Source: Promethearchaeota archaeon | Lineage (GTDB): Archaea; Asgardarchaeota; Lokiarchaeia; Sigyniarchaeales; Promethearchaeaceae | Length of the DNA stretch: 64,000 bases | Assembly: GCA_016933055.1 (NCBI GenBank) | Contig: JAFGBS010000009.1 | Coordinates: 509,590 to 573,589, forward strand | Direction: 5' to 3' | In this document: positions 34,140 to 43,103 of the stretch, piece by piece | How the letters are laid out: the number at the start of each line of letters is the position of its first letter | Numbering within the stretch: position 1 is the stretch's first letter | Translations under genes and position numbers: made by a program | Notes under the pieces: generated by a model | Told to the model about the DNA's origin: nothing | Databases searched by the model: none | Seen by the model: only the letters and a program-made list of their open reading frames with translations

Positions 34140-36866
34140 ATTTTCATTAAAATGCAACTTTTGGTAGAGGTCTTCAAGACTATTTTTAATATCCACATTC
34201 TCAGGATCCAACGTTAATTTCTTTTTATAAGCGGGAATTTCGTCTACGTTTACATCAATATCCATGATAATTTGTTTCCATTTTTCGAAATCAGAAAGAA
34301 TTGCAGTTCCATCTATCTTTTCTGAAGTTTCTTCTTGATCTAATAGATCTCCGAATGTCATTTCCCCGGCATCATCCATTGAATCGAAAGATTTCTCTGC
34401 TTTTTTTATAGCACGTTTTAGATTCTTCTCCCATGCTGATAATTCATCTAATACTCGTTTTTTAACTAAGAAATCTTTTCGTTTAATATCTCCAGGACGG
34501 ATATTTTCTTTATTCATGTAAATGTCCTTAACTTTTTGATACACGGTTCGCATTATTTTCACATAATCATTAAGCATTTCTTGAGCATTCAGACGATCAT
34601 CGTCATATTGCTTTACTATTAATGCATCTTCTGATCGAAACTCTCCTGTATTTGGATCATATTCACCGATTAAATTCCCAGAGTCTACGAGTTTTTCTAA
34701 GATGGTTAACGCATAAGCACGAAATTCATCTCTGATTTCATCCTCTGGAAATAATGTTTCCATGGTGATGAAATCTTTATTGAAGAATATACGATCTCGA
34801 ATGCCTGCATCTGTAATAAAGAAGTCATCATTGACAAAAATACCCATCAGACTTTTCTCCTCCGATAATTCAGAAATAATCTCAAAAAGCATATGCTCAC
34901 TAAAATTAAGTTGATGTGATAAATCTGAAACAAATAACTCGTGCTTTTTATAAGCGATATCCAAGATTTTATTGGTAATTTCTTTCTTTCGTCGTTCAAT
35001 TTGTTTGGGATCAAATATCATCATGTTTTGCTGAATTAAGTACTCTACACCGAGTTCGTTAACAAAAGTAATGAAATCCTCCCGTTTCATACCTAATGCA
35101 CGACTGTATTTACTTAGGTCAATAGAGGGTTTGTTTTTTATTTGATTGATGATCTCTGCTCGTTCTTGATTTAAATTGGTTGTTATGGTTTCACTATCAA
35201 TATTTAATTCCATAGCTAGGGATTGAACGAACTCATCTTTTGCTTCAGTTTTCCCCTGTTGCTTCATTTTCTGCTTTATATATTTATTGAGATAGAATAT
35301 ATTCCCGGTTTTATCCCAGACACCAGGAATAGTTTTAATCCAACTAGAAAATATTTCTTTGACAATAGATTCAGGAATATTTTCCTCTTCCATTATTTTA
35401 GGCAAATTTATATAACCGACTGTTTCCCCTTGTTTGAATCTTGCAGAAAGACGGGTATAACCAATATTGGTTAACCATCGTAATTCTTCATGGTATTCTG
35501 TGAAGAATTTCTCTTTGCATTCTTTTTCAATTAATGTATAATCTTCAGGAAGATAACTCGTTTTGTATTCCGATAAATCACAAATACTTTCCTTTACACA
35601 AATTCGTTCAATTTCTTTTATTACCTTTGACAGAGTAAGGAAATAGCTCTTATTTTTAGAATAAATTCCTTTGAATTTCGTTTCTTTATTGATTGCATCG
35701 GCAATTTGAACAATGAAATCGTAATTGATATATTTTGCATAATCGTCCAAATTAACCTCTCCATTCTGCCGAATATCATTCATCATGGATTCTTTTATGG
35801 ATTCATATGAATAAAAATGAGATTTTGAAAGATAACCTCGTATATATTTCGCTTTTACAAGTTTTTTCACAAGTAAATTAAGTAAAGAAATCGTATCAAG
35901 AGTATCCGTTCCCAGCATGAGTAATAAATCTTCAATGCGTACTTGTTGGGAGAGTAATTTGATAAGCGGTTCGGTTTCAATTTCAATAAAATATTTTTTC
36001 TTATCTTGATAGAAGAAACGGAAAATATCTGTATCTCCTGATATTTCTCTAAATTTTTCTTCCACTTCACTCGTATCCATTTTCTCTTCTTGTGAGATCT
36101 TATTTATATCATAAATTTTTATTAGAGGATAGCGATTTTCGAGGAGTGCAATAACCTCATTCTTCATTATGTTTTGTTCAGTTTTCAAAAAGTACTCTAA
36201 TTGTTTTAATCCAGTGCTTAGAAATTGCAGTATTTTTTCTTCTTTTTCTCGGATAGATGTCTCTTTATAAATTTTAGACAGCATCTCGAAAACGCTTTCC
36301 ATCATGGGTAATGTTTTTTTCCACAGCTTGGATAAAATATGTAAAATTGCTTCAATGACAGAATTATGTTCGGTTTCGTCTAAAATTTCAGTTAATCTAT
36401 TGATTTTGGAGGAAAAATAGGGATAATATTCTTCCGGTAACTCTTCAATAAAGAACAATGCATTGCTCTGTATTTCTACAATTTTATCCTCTAATAATTC
36501 GGCAAATGTGTCTATTAATTTTCCTTTTACGGGTTCATCTTTCTCGATTTTTTTCAACATTAGTGTACCCAATAAAATTACAGCATCTAAACGGATCTCA
36601 TCTATTTTTGATGTAACTATTTCCCTTAATGGTTCTATGAGATCTATGGTCAGCACGTCAGGAAATTCATCCATCAAGGTAAGAAACACTTCTAATGCTT
36701 CTTTGCATTCCGTGGAGTTTTTATCAAAGGCGAGAAAAGGTTTGAGTGCTTCGACTATTTTATCTAATTTCGCCAATTTGTTCTTAATCTGAATCAGATT
36801 TATCTGTTTAACGATCTTTTGTATTTCCTCAGTTTCAAAACTATCGATTTCAAACACTATGTTCAC
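34134..36866 (-). CDS. Large HEAT plus winged-helix-repeat protein, UFL1-like
   Basis: The 910-residue protein starts at GTG 36866. Residues 1-250 look like HEAT/ARM helices. From about 255 to 720 come repeated winged-helix-like units with the cycle helix-helix-strand: for example NGEVNLDDYAKYINYDFIVQ (368-387), EMLNIDS and LSHQLNFSEHMLFEIISELS. The VNLDDYAKYINYD unit resembles the VNIVDLQQVINVD unit of human UFL1 (UFM1 E3 ligase) as I recall it. UFL1-like proteins have been reported from Asgard genomes. The last 150 residues are charged helices. UFL1 homology is a tentative call; the solenoid nature is clearer. Confidence 0.55.
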   Translation of the reverse strand: MNIVFEIDSFETEEIQKIVKQINLIQIKNKLAKLDKIVEALKPFLAFDKNSTECKEALEVFLTLMDEFPDVLTIDLIEPLREIVTSKIDEIRLDAVILLGTLMLKKIEKDEPVKGKLIDTFAELLEDKIVEIQSNALFFIEELPEEYYPYFSSKINRLTEILDETEHNSVIEAILHILSKLWKKTLPMMESVFEMLSKIYKETSIREKEEKILQFLSTGLKQLEYFLKTEQNIMKNEVIALLENRYPLIKIYDINKISQEEKMDTSEVEEKFREISGDTDIFRFFYQDKKKYFIEIETEPLIKLLSQQVRIEDLLLMLGTDTLDTISLLNLLVKKLVKAKYIRGYLSKSHFYSYESIKESMMNDIRQNGEVNLDDYAKYINYDFIVQIADAINKETKFKGIYSKNKSYFLTLSKVIKEIERICVKESICDLSEYKTSYLPEDYTLIEKECKEKFFTEYHEELRWLTNIGYTRLSARFKQGETVGYINLPKIMEEENIPESIVKEIFSSWIKTIPGVWDKTGNIFYLNKYIKQKMKQQGKTEAKDEFVQSLAMELNIDSETITTNLNQERAEIINQIKNKPSIDLSKYSRALGMKREDFITFVNELGVEYLIQQNMMIFDPKQIERRKKEITNKILDIAYKKHELFVSDLSHQLNFSEHMLFEIISELSEEKSLMGIFVNDDFFITDAGIRDRIFFNKDFITMETLFPEDEIRDEFRAYALTILEKLVDSGNLIGEYDPNTGEFRSEDALIVKQYDDDRLNAQEMLNDYVKIMRTVYQKVKDIYMNKENIRPGDIKRKDFLVKKRVLDELSAWEKNLKRAIKKAEKSFDSMDDAGEMTFGDLLDQEETSEKIDGTAILSDFEKWKQIIMDIDVNVDEIPAYKKKLTLDPENVDIKNSLEDLYQKLHFNENL

Positions 36867-36929
36867 TAGAGTTCTGTATTTAGTAGAAAAATAAAACCTT
36901 CAACATAAATTTTACTTCGTTTTTAGGAA

Positions 36930-37670
36930 TTAAATTTGGAACAACTCTGAAATTGATAATATTTCCTTCAAAGTCGGGATTATAAAATCGGGATTTGCAT
37001 TCTGTAATTCTTTTTCTGTCGAATTTCCAGTCAAGACGGCAATGCTTTTCACTCCTGCCCGTTGTGCAGTTTTAACATCGGAAACATTATCTCCCACGAA
37101 AAAAACTCTCTTTTTATCAATAGGTGCAGCAAAATTGAGGTTCTTTTTAATTCTCCACAACACCAATAATAAAATCCTTGGATTTGGTTTAATTCCATAG
37201 AGTTTTCTGTCATCTCGAGTGGAATAAGCAGTAATTAAAGAGGATAGCGTATATTTCGTTAACCATTGATAAATCCTTCTCTTTTCCGAATTGGAACAAA
37301 TTCCAATTATTGCATGCTTAGCTAATTCGGTCAACGTGGATTTCACATAGGGAAATAATTTAGAATATGTAATTTCAGATTTTTGAAAACTGTACCGGAA
37401 AGAAAGTAAAAAACGGATGCGATCAAAAGGATTTGGGAGAATGTCTTTGAATTTAGAAAAAATTTTATATGCATTTTTAAAATCTTTGTCCGAATTAATA
37501 TTCTCAACTCTTCGAATCAGGTCTAAGGTGGTATATTTTTTTAATTGCTCTTTATCCCATGCGTATCTATCATCTTTTAATAGACGAAGTATAGCCAATC
37601 TTGCTCCAATCGATGGAAGAATAACGCCATCAAAATCCATAATGATAATTGGAGGATGAGATTGCCTCAT
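36930..37670 (-). CDS. HAD-superfamily hydrolase
   Basis: Motif I IIMDFDGVIL, motif II GICSNSEKRR, the KPNPRILL segment with Lys, and motif IV VFFVGDNVSDVKTAQRAGV show an active HAD phosphatase of 246 residues with an alpha-helical cap. The C-terminal NPDFIIPTLKEIL is common in phosphoglycolate-phosphatase relatives. Its start overlaps the FAH-family stop by four bases (translation coupling likely). The substrate is unknown. Confidence 0.82.
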   Translation of the reverse strand: MRQSHPPIIIMDFDGVILPSIGARLAILRLLKDDRYAWDKEQLKKYTTLDLIRRVENINSDKDFKNAYKIFSKFKDILPNPFDRIRFLLSFRYSFQKSEITYSKLFPYVKSTLTELAKHAIIGICSNSEKRRIYQWLTKYTLSSLITAYSTRDDRKLYGIKPNPRILLLVLWRIKKNLNFAAPIDKKRVFFVGDNVSDVKTAQRAGVKSIAVLTGNSTEKELQNANPDFIIPTLKEILSISELFQI

Positions 37671-38365
37671 TCTGCTTGCACGTGATTTCTTAATATACCA
37701 ATTTTTTGGATTTCTATTTCGATAATATCTCCCACTGCAAGGGGTCCAATACCTGATGGGGTACCTGTTGCGATTATATCACCAGGGTATAAGGTAAAAA
37801 ACTTGGATATAAATTCTAAGACATAATCAACCTTGAAAATCATATCTGAAGTATTCGTTTTTTGAACAACGGTGTTATTTTGCCTAGTCAATAATTGTAA
37901 ATCATTAGGTTCACCAATATCGTTGTGTAGTACTAAATTTGGACCAATTGCTCCAAATGTATCAAAACTTTTACTTTTAAACCAAGGCCATGATTTACTT
38001 CTATCATGTAATTGTAAGTCTCTTGCAGTAATATCATTAAAACAAGAATATCCAAAAATATATTCTGCGTATTGTTTTCGTGGAATATTTTTTCCCTTTT
38101 TTCCAATAATCACCGCTAGTTCCCCTTCATAATCTACTCGTTCTAATCCAATTTGATGTAGAATTTTGGGAAAAATGATAGGATCCTCGTGACCGATAAG
38201 TGTATTGGGTGTTTTTGGAAATAGTAATGGCTCTTTTGGTGGCTCTCTATTTGTTTCTGCGGCATGTGCTGCATAATTAAGACCTAAACATATAATTTTG
38301 GACGGGTTCACGTGATAATCCTTTTCTGTTCCCATAATAGGTAATGTAATAATTTGATTAGTCAT
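37667..38365 (-). CDS. Fumarylacetoacetate-hydrolase-family enzyme (FAHD1-like)
   Basis: The 232-residue protein has the FAH-family blocks CLGLNYAAHAAE, PLLFPKTPNTLIG, the metal ligands in DYEGELAVIIG (two Glu) and FNDITARDLQ (Asp), and the GTPSGIG segment. FAHD1-type enzymes split acylpyruvates or decarboxylate oxaloacetate with Mg. The length equals the minimal FAHD1 form. It is upstream of, and coupled to, the HAD gene. Confidence 0.88.
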   Translation of the reverse strand: MTNQIITLPIMGTEKDYHVNPSKIICLGLNYAAHAAETNREPPKEPLLFPKTPNTLIGHEDPIIFPKILHQIGLERVDYEGELAVIIGKKGKNIPRKQYAEYIFGYSCFNDITARDLQLHDRSKSWPWFKSKSFDTFGAIGPNLVLHNDIGEPNDLQLLTRQNNTVVQKTNTSDMIFKVDYVLEFISKFFTLYPGDIIATGTPSGIGPLAVGDIIEIEIQKIGILRNHVQAE

Positions 38366-38488
38366 GAATTAACCTCGATTTCTGATTTGTACTAATCCAA
38401 ATTCTCGGAAAGTTTTAATCTTTAACACAGTGAATCTCAAAAAATTTTAATCTATTGCATGATAGATCCCTTTGAGTGAATAATTTAT

Positions 38489-38767
38489 ATGCCAAAAAAG
38501 AGAAAAAATTCGGGAAAAGGTCAATCCGGAAAAAATGTTCCAGTACAATGTAGTCGATGTGGTCGATTAGTTCCACGTAGTAAAGCAAAAAAGGTAACGA
38601 GACCAACTCGACTCATGGAAGGAGTCATAGCTAAAGAGCTAAGACAAGCTGGAGCAATATTACCTAATAATAAGAGTACAAGATGGTTATGCGTTTCTTG
38701 TGCAGTACATAGTCACACTGTTAAGATTCGAAGCGCTGATGATCGAAAGAAAAAAGGACGATTGTAA
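38489..38767 (+). CDS. rps26e: Ribosomal protein eS26
   Basis: The 92-residue basic protein has the eS26 zinc ligands C-x2-C (CSRCGRLVPRSKAKK) and C-x2-C (CVSCAVHSHTVKIRS), closely matching eukaryotic eS26, which also has CVSCAIHSK. eS26 sits near the mRNA exit of the small subunit. It occurs in eukaryotes and some archaea, which supports the archaeal/Asgard origin of the window. It stands alone between unrelated genes. Confidence 0.92.
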   Translation: MPKKRKNSGKGQSGKNVPVQCSRCGRLVPRSKAKKVTRPTRLMEGVIAKELRQAGAILPNNKSTRWLCVSCAVHSHTVKIRSADDRKKKGRL

Positions 38768-38782
38768 ACTCCTGTCTTATTT

Positions 38783-39460
38783 TTAGTCTTTTCCTTCACG
38801 TGGATTACTTAACCACTTGTAACTGTGAATTATTCGTACTATTACGGTATAAATACATAAAATAAGGTATATGCAGAATATTATAGAAAAGAATAGTCCA
38901 TTATAACTGGGGATTAATCCTCTTAGTATAGCTTCTATAATGTATCCAATTAGGAGAAAAAAAAACCGTTCTCCTCGTTCCATCAATCCAATTCCTTCCA
39001 TCTTTACACCCTCATTTTCAGCTCGTGACCGAGTGTAACTAATAACAATACTAATCGATAAGCCAATGTAACCCAAAACATTATTTATTTGGAGACCCCC
39101 TCCCCAACTTATATTCCAATACATATTACCGAGCATTAATCCGATCAATATCGCAGAATCTCCAAATCTATCTAATGTGGAATCTAAAAATCCCCCAAAT
39201 TTTGAAATAGATCCCGATTCTCGAGCAACTCCTCCATCAATCAGATCCAAATATCCTGAGATAAAAAATAACGATGGTGGTACCCATCCCCATATCGAAT
39301 CGATGAAATATTGGGGTAGTGCGAAACAGATACCAGCTAATATTGCAAATCCCATTCCTAAAAAAGATAAGATATTTGGTTTTATTCCAATTCGAACAAG
39401 GAACTTGACTTGACTAGAAATTATCTTGTCCGCTATATGTCGAAATTTATTCAGAACCAT
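38783..39460 (-). CDS. CDP-alcohol phosphatidyltransferase, probably archaetidylinositol-phosphate synthase
   Basis: The family signature D-x2-DG-x2-AR-x8-G-x3-D-x3-D is complete: Asp72, Asp75, Gly76, Ala79, Arg80, Gly89, Asp93, Asp97. Six membrane segments are predicted. These enzymes put a polar head group on a CDP-lipid. The IGLMERGERFFF motif after the core resembles archaeal archaetidylinositol-phosphate synthases. It is convergent with eS26 and is followed upstream by TrmY on the same strand. Confidence 0.85.
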   Translation of the reverse strand: MVLNKFRHIADKIISSQVKFLVRIGIKPNILSFLGMGFAILAGICFALPQYFIDSIWGWVPPSLFFISGYLDLIDGGVARESGSISKFGGFLDSTLDRFGDSAILIGLMLGNMYWNISWGGGLQINNVLGYIGLSISIVISYTRSRAENEGVKMEGIGLMERGERFFFLLIGYIIEAILRGLIPSYNGLFFSIIFCIYLILCIYTVIVRIIHSYKWLSNPREGKD

Positions 39461-39498
39461 TAGAATACACTATATAGAATTCTATAAAACATCACGGA

Positions 39499-40140
39499 TT
39501 ATGAGATGATTTGATTTTTCCATAGGATCCACTTCACTAAGGTTATTGTAGTAGAACTTAAATATGAGGTAGTTCCCAGTGAAATCCTTTTTATTTTTGG
39601 TGAAAATTGCTCCAGCTCAAGGTGTGAAAATCCTTTTTGATCTCCTAATATAAAGCACATTTTTTTAGGAACTTTCGGGATACCTAAGTTAAATTCCTTA
39701 ATCAGTGTACCTCCCTCAACTAATAGATATGAATCAACATCATTATTAGCCAAAAAAGCAGTGCATTCATAAATATTTAGGTCAACAAGCCTGTCAAACA
39801 ACGTATTTTTCTGTGTTGTACTATCAACATTCTTGCAAGATGAGTAAAATGCTTTCAATAAACTATGTTCCGAAGCATTTTTACAGGATATTCTAGTAAA
39901 AAAAGGAGAATTGGTAGAAATCATAAATCCATTGAAATTAAGTGGGGGATGATTAAGATATCGACTTAATTCTGACAAAAAGGTTGAATTAGGGAATAAG
40001 ATGAATGCAATATTTGAATTATAGCCGTTTGGATTAAATAAGGCACTTTTCATCACTCTCATAATTACATCCGCTCTTCCGGTTGAGGTAGGAACATTTC
40101 TTAGATCATATCCTTCAAATCTCACGGTACTTGAGCACAT
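39499..40140 (-). CDS. trmY: tRNA pseudouridine-54 N1-methyltransferase
   Basis: TrmY (DUF358, SPOUT class) methylates pseudouridine 54 in the T-loop of archaeal tRNAs. The N-terminus TSTGRADVIMRVMKSALF and the SPOUT knot FILGDQKGF with SLGTTSYLSSTTITLVKWIL match the family. The protein is 213 residues. It lies 38 bases before the lipid synthase on the same strand. T-loop chemistry is of interest here because tRNA-Tyr in this window has a changed position 55. Confidence 0.88.
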   Translation of the reverse strand: MCSSTVRFEGYDLRNVPTSTGRADVIMRVMKSALFNPNGYNSNIAFILFPNSTFLSELSRYLNHPPLNFNGFMISTNSPFFTRISCKNASEHSLLKAFYSSCKNVDSTTQKNTLFDRLVDLNIYECTAFLANNDVDSYLLVEGGTLIKEFNLGIPKVPKKMCFILGDQKGFSHLELEQFSPKIKRISLGTTSYLSSTTITLVKWILWKNQIIS

Positions 40141-40595
40141 AATAAAAATAATTTCAGGAAATGCATTGATTTGAATAATTATTTCACCGATATCAGATCA
40201 AAAAGTAGAAATGGTGCGTATGATATTAATTCTATGGGGAATTCGATGAAGAACAAGTAGCCTTATTGTATCGAGGACGTGTTAGAGTTCTACAATGACA
40301 ACACCGAGCAAAAAATAAGGCGATATTTGGAGAACCTTTTTCACACTTCACCCACTGGGCGAGCTGTATGAGGAATTATCCTATGAATACAGTTCAGCAT
40401 TTTTGGGTGATAAAGAAAATGCCCCATCAGCATAGGGTTCGAAAACACCTTCCATGGAGAACTTCTTAGAGCTATTGGATTTTCCTTGCGATGAAAAAGA
40501 TGGTTAGTGGGTAGGTAAAATCGATAACCCTATGCTCCCTCTTTTAGCTCTTTATTCCAATTAATTGGAAGTTCAAACAATCAAGAAAATTACAC
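40141..40595. other. Gene-free stretch with coding-like debris and a long-stem hairpin
   Basis: 455 bases without an intact gene. On the plus strand, three short open pieces in different frames read as protein-like text between 40230 and 40452 (for example VLEFYNDNTEQKIRRYLENL and YEELSYEYSSAFLGDKENAP), each ended by stops. This looks like a decayed gene with frameshifts. It is followed by the hairpin at 40429-40536. The parent gene is not recognised. Confidence 0.3.
40429..40536 (+). other. Long inverted repeat / candidate structured RNA
   Basis: AGCATAGGGTT (40429-40439) pairs perfectly with AACCCTATGCT (40526-40536), and CG/CG continues the stem across a 2-base bulge. The 86-base interior contains weaker pairings. 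A pyrimidine-rich CCCTCTTTTAGC follows. It could be a small RNA, or ends of a small non-autonomous element. No target duplication is obvious. The strand is not determined by the pairing itself. Confidence 0.35.
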
Positions 40596-41042
40596 TTAAA
40601 AAATATTCTGTTCTTTATAGATAATTTTTATTTCTTCGGGAACTGCAGAAAGTGTTTGAAAGCTGAGTTTTATGATTTTCCGTAAAATCGGACTGTACTT
40701 GTTCATTAGGCCTCGGATGATTCCCATATTTACCATTAAATCTGTTGCAACAACTAAATAGGCTGAACCAAGACCTTGAGTGAAAATAAAACCTTGATCA
40801 TATTCAGTAATCTGAGATTTGATTTTCCCATATCCAATAAGGAATCCTTGTTCTTCGATTGTATGGTAAATAGTGCCAGAAATTGCACCAAACCTCTCTA
40901 AATTTACATCGGTTTGAAATTTACTCACATTGGCTAAACTTATCCCTGATCCGTCCATTATCAGTGCGTATCGTATTCCGGGACTGACAGCAAGTATCTT
41001 TTTTAATACTTTCATTATCACTTCCTTATGTTGTTGTTCCAT
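40596..41042 (-). CDS. Roadblock/LC7-domain protein
   Basis: The 148-residue protein fits the roadblock fold: helix ILAVSPGIRYALIMDGSGI, the AISGTIYHTIEEQG helix, strands around FIFTQGLGSAYLVVATD and a GIIRGLMNKYSPILRKI helix. Roadblock proteins act as partners or activating proteins of small GTPases (MglB in bacteria, Ragulator and dynein light chains in eukaryotes). In Asgard genomes they are numerous. The small GTPase at 12556 is in the same window but not adjacent. Confidence 0.78.
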   Translation of the reverse strand: MEQQHKEVIMKVLKKILAVSPGIRYALIMDGSGISLANVSKFQTDVNLERFGAISGTIYHTIEEQGFLIGYGKIKSQITEYDQGFIFTQGLGSAYLVVATDLMVNMGIIRGLMNKYSPILRKIIKLSFQTLSAVPEEIKIIYKEQNIF

Positions 41043-41252
41043 GTGAAATCCTCCTTAACCGAAATTAATCAAAAGATCTATGTTTGGATGTATTTATTTT
41101 CCACACAAGTGTATATCAAATAGGAATAAAAAAAGATACAAATAGTTGATTTATTGGAAGGTTTCCAAGAAAAATTGGATATCGATGTTGTCGATCCTCT
41201 TCCAAGATTATGATTAAAGATGGTGAATTTAAATTATGAAAAATAAATCATG

Positions 41253-42230
41253 TTATTTTTTTTTAATAGAATCTATGGGAATATTGAGGATTTGTACCAA
41301 TTGTTTGAAGTGGTTTCTCACAGTAACCTCGGTAACTTGACTGACTGCAGCAATACGTCTTTGAGTCCGATGTTCCCTATGAATTCTACTAGATAAATAA
41401 ATTGCCGCAGCGGCAACTCCTTGTGCATTTTTTCCACTGGTACAGCCTCGTCTTTCTGCAGCAGTTACAATTTTTGTGGCCAAAAGTTCTACATCTTGTG
41501 ATAGTTTTAACTCACTGATGAAACGAGTGACAAATTCTCTAGGTTTAATCGGTTCTGTTCGCAAACATAACTTAAATTTAATGAATCGATAACTTCTACC
41601 GATTTCTTTTTTATCTACTCGAGCGTTTTCTGCAATTTCACTTAATGTGATCGATCGTTTTGTTGGAGAGCGTTTTTCTATATTTTTAAAGGTAGCTTCC
41701 TTACATGCCGCATACAAACAAGCCGCTGCTACTCCCTCAATACTCCTTCCACGAATTAGTCCCTCTTCGACCGCTTTTCTATATATTTTTGAAGCACTTT
41801 CCCTTAACGATTTCGAGAGAGACAAAGAACTTGCCATCCGCTCTAATTCACCAAGAGCAAAGGCAAGATTACGTTCAATTGCATCATTTACTCGAATACG
41901 TCGTTGCCATTCACGCATGCGCCGAAAACGTGGTCTAACTTTCGCAGGTATATCTTTTCCGGAATAATCTTTATCTTTATAGTCAATTATCGTAGATAAT
42001 CCATGATCGTGAATTGTGTGCGTCATTGGTGCACCCACCCTAGTCCTACGCTCCCGTTGTTGGGCATCGAATGCTCTCCATTCAGGACCTTGGTCAATTA
42101 CACTTTCTGCTATAACCAATCCACAATTGCAGCATATTAACTCCCCTCTATTGTTATCACACACTGTCACTGATCCACAATCCGGGCACAAATCTAAAAT
42201 TTCATGGAGTTGTACTTCTTCGCTAACCAT
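41253..42230 (-). CDS. tfb: Transcription initiation factor TFB (TFIIB homologue)
   Basis: TFB recruits RNA polymerase to TBP-bound promoters. The N-terminal zinc ribbon has CPDC and CCNC knuckles, the B-reader/linker starts DQGPEWRAFD, and two cyclin folds follow (about 115-205 and 215-310), including the EGLIRGRSIEGVAAACLYAA repeat block. At 325 residues it is complete. It follows the Gar1-like gene on the same strand by 62 bases, an arrangement I know from other archaea. Confidence 0.95.
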   Translation of the reverse strand: MVSEEVQLHEILDLCPDCGSVTVCDNNRGELICCNCGLVIAESVIDQGPEWRAFDAQQRERRTRVGAPMTHTIHDHGLSTIIDYKDKDYSGKDIPAKVRPRFRRMREWQRRIRVNDAIERNLAFALGELERMASSLSLSKSLRESASKIYRKAVEEGLIRGRSIEGVAAACLYAACKEATFKNIEKRSPTKRSITLSEIAENARVDKKEIGRSYRFIKFKLCLRTEPIKPREFVTRFISELKLSQDVELLATKIVTAAERRGCTSGKNAQGVAAAAIYLSSRIHREHRTQRRIAAVSQVTEVTVRNHFKQLVQILNIPIDSIKKK

Positions 42231-42292
42231 ATGTGTTACACTCTTTGATTGTTACACTTGGGGTTATATATTGACAACTACTCTTTTGGCGA

Positions 42293-42706
42293 TTATTTTT
42301 CTTGCCGTGAGATGCTTGATTTAGATCTTGGCTTATAAGGCAGTTTCCCAGATTTATTTTTATTACTTTGATGCCGCATATCTCTCATTCTCCAATCCGT
42401 AATTTTTCCCTTTTTCTTTCCCCGAGAATCAGGTAATGTATACAGAGGTTCACCAACACGAGAACTAAAAGAAGAGGATGAAAGATTCGGACGAGAGGAT
42501 TTTATTTTGAAATACGGTTTGTATACTGGACCTATTATATCGGTAATTTTCCCAATACGCATTGCATTCGAATCATAAATTTCTGATCCGATTGCAGGAA
42601 GCTTTTTATCACGAGACCATGTAGATGGTCTCACGATAATTGCACGTTGGGTGCATCCGAGTATATATCCAAGTCGCAGTGTGTGATCACCTAATGAGAA
42701 ACTCAT
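42293..42706 (-). CDS. gar1: Gar1-like H/ACA RNP protein
   Basis: Gar1 is a core subunit of the H/ACA box RNP that pseudouridylates rRNA. The core (about 1-70) has the beta-barrel pattern: LGYILGCTQRAIIVRPST, the GSEIYDSNAMRIGKITDIIGPV block and the PYFKIK strand. The protein extends to 137 residues with a Ser/Lys/Arg-rich tail. That is longer than most archaeal Gar1 and recalls the basic tails of eukaryotic Gar1. It precedes tfb. A TATA-like TTTATAAATTAAA (about 42757-42772) lies upstream. Confidence 0.85.
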   Translation of the reverse strand: MSFSLGDHTLRLGYILGCTQRAIIVRPSTWSRDKKLPAIGSEIYDSNAMRIGKITDIIGPVYKPYFKIKSSRPNLSSSSFSSRVGEPLYTLPDSRGKKKGKITDWRMRDMRHQSNKNKSGKLPYKPRSKSSISRQEK

Positions 42707-43103
42707 ACTACAAAATAAAATCCTTTTCGTCCGTTAAGTAGTATAACAATTTAATTTATAATTTAATTTATAAATCTAACGGTCATTTATATAGTGTTAC
42801 AGAGGAAATACAGAAAAAATATGATTCTATTCTTAAAGAGAATATTAAAATTTTCACCAAACTCAAAAAATCTCTTCATTTTTGTAAATTTTCACGATCT
42901 ACTTGCCTAAAGATGAAGATGATAAATGCGGACAAGTTTGATAGATAAAAAGGCTAAGACATAAACGCAACTAATCCTATTTAAATATTTTTAATTTGAT
43001 CCAATCTATTCAATGTACAATAAAATTGATCGGATTTCCACAAAACTGTCTTCATTATCATTTAAATCCGATTCTTCTACATTTTGCCATTTGGAAATCT
43101 TTA
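42707..43103. promoter_or_regulatory. Upstream region of gar1-tfb with repeated TATA-like boxes
   Basis: 397 bases separate gar1 from the EngB-like gene. Near gar1, the direct repeat of TTTATAAATTAAA-type sequence (42750-42775) and ACTATATAAATG (about 42792-42804, minus strand) give several possible box A elements. The rest is AT-rich; I see no gene in it. Confidence 0.4.
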
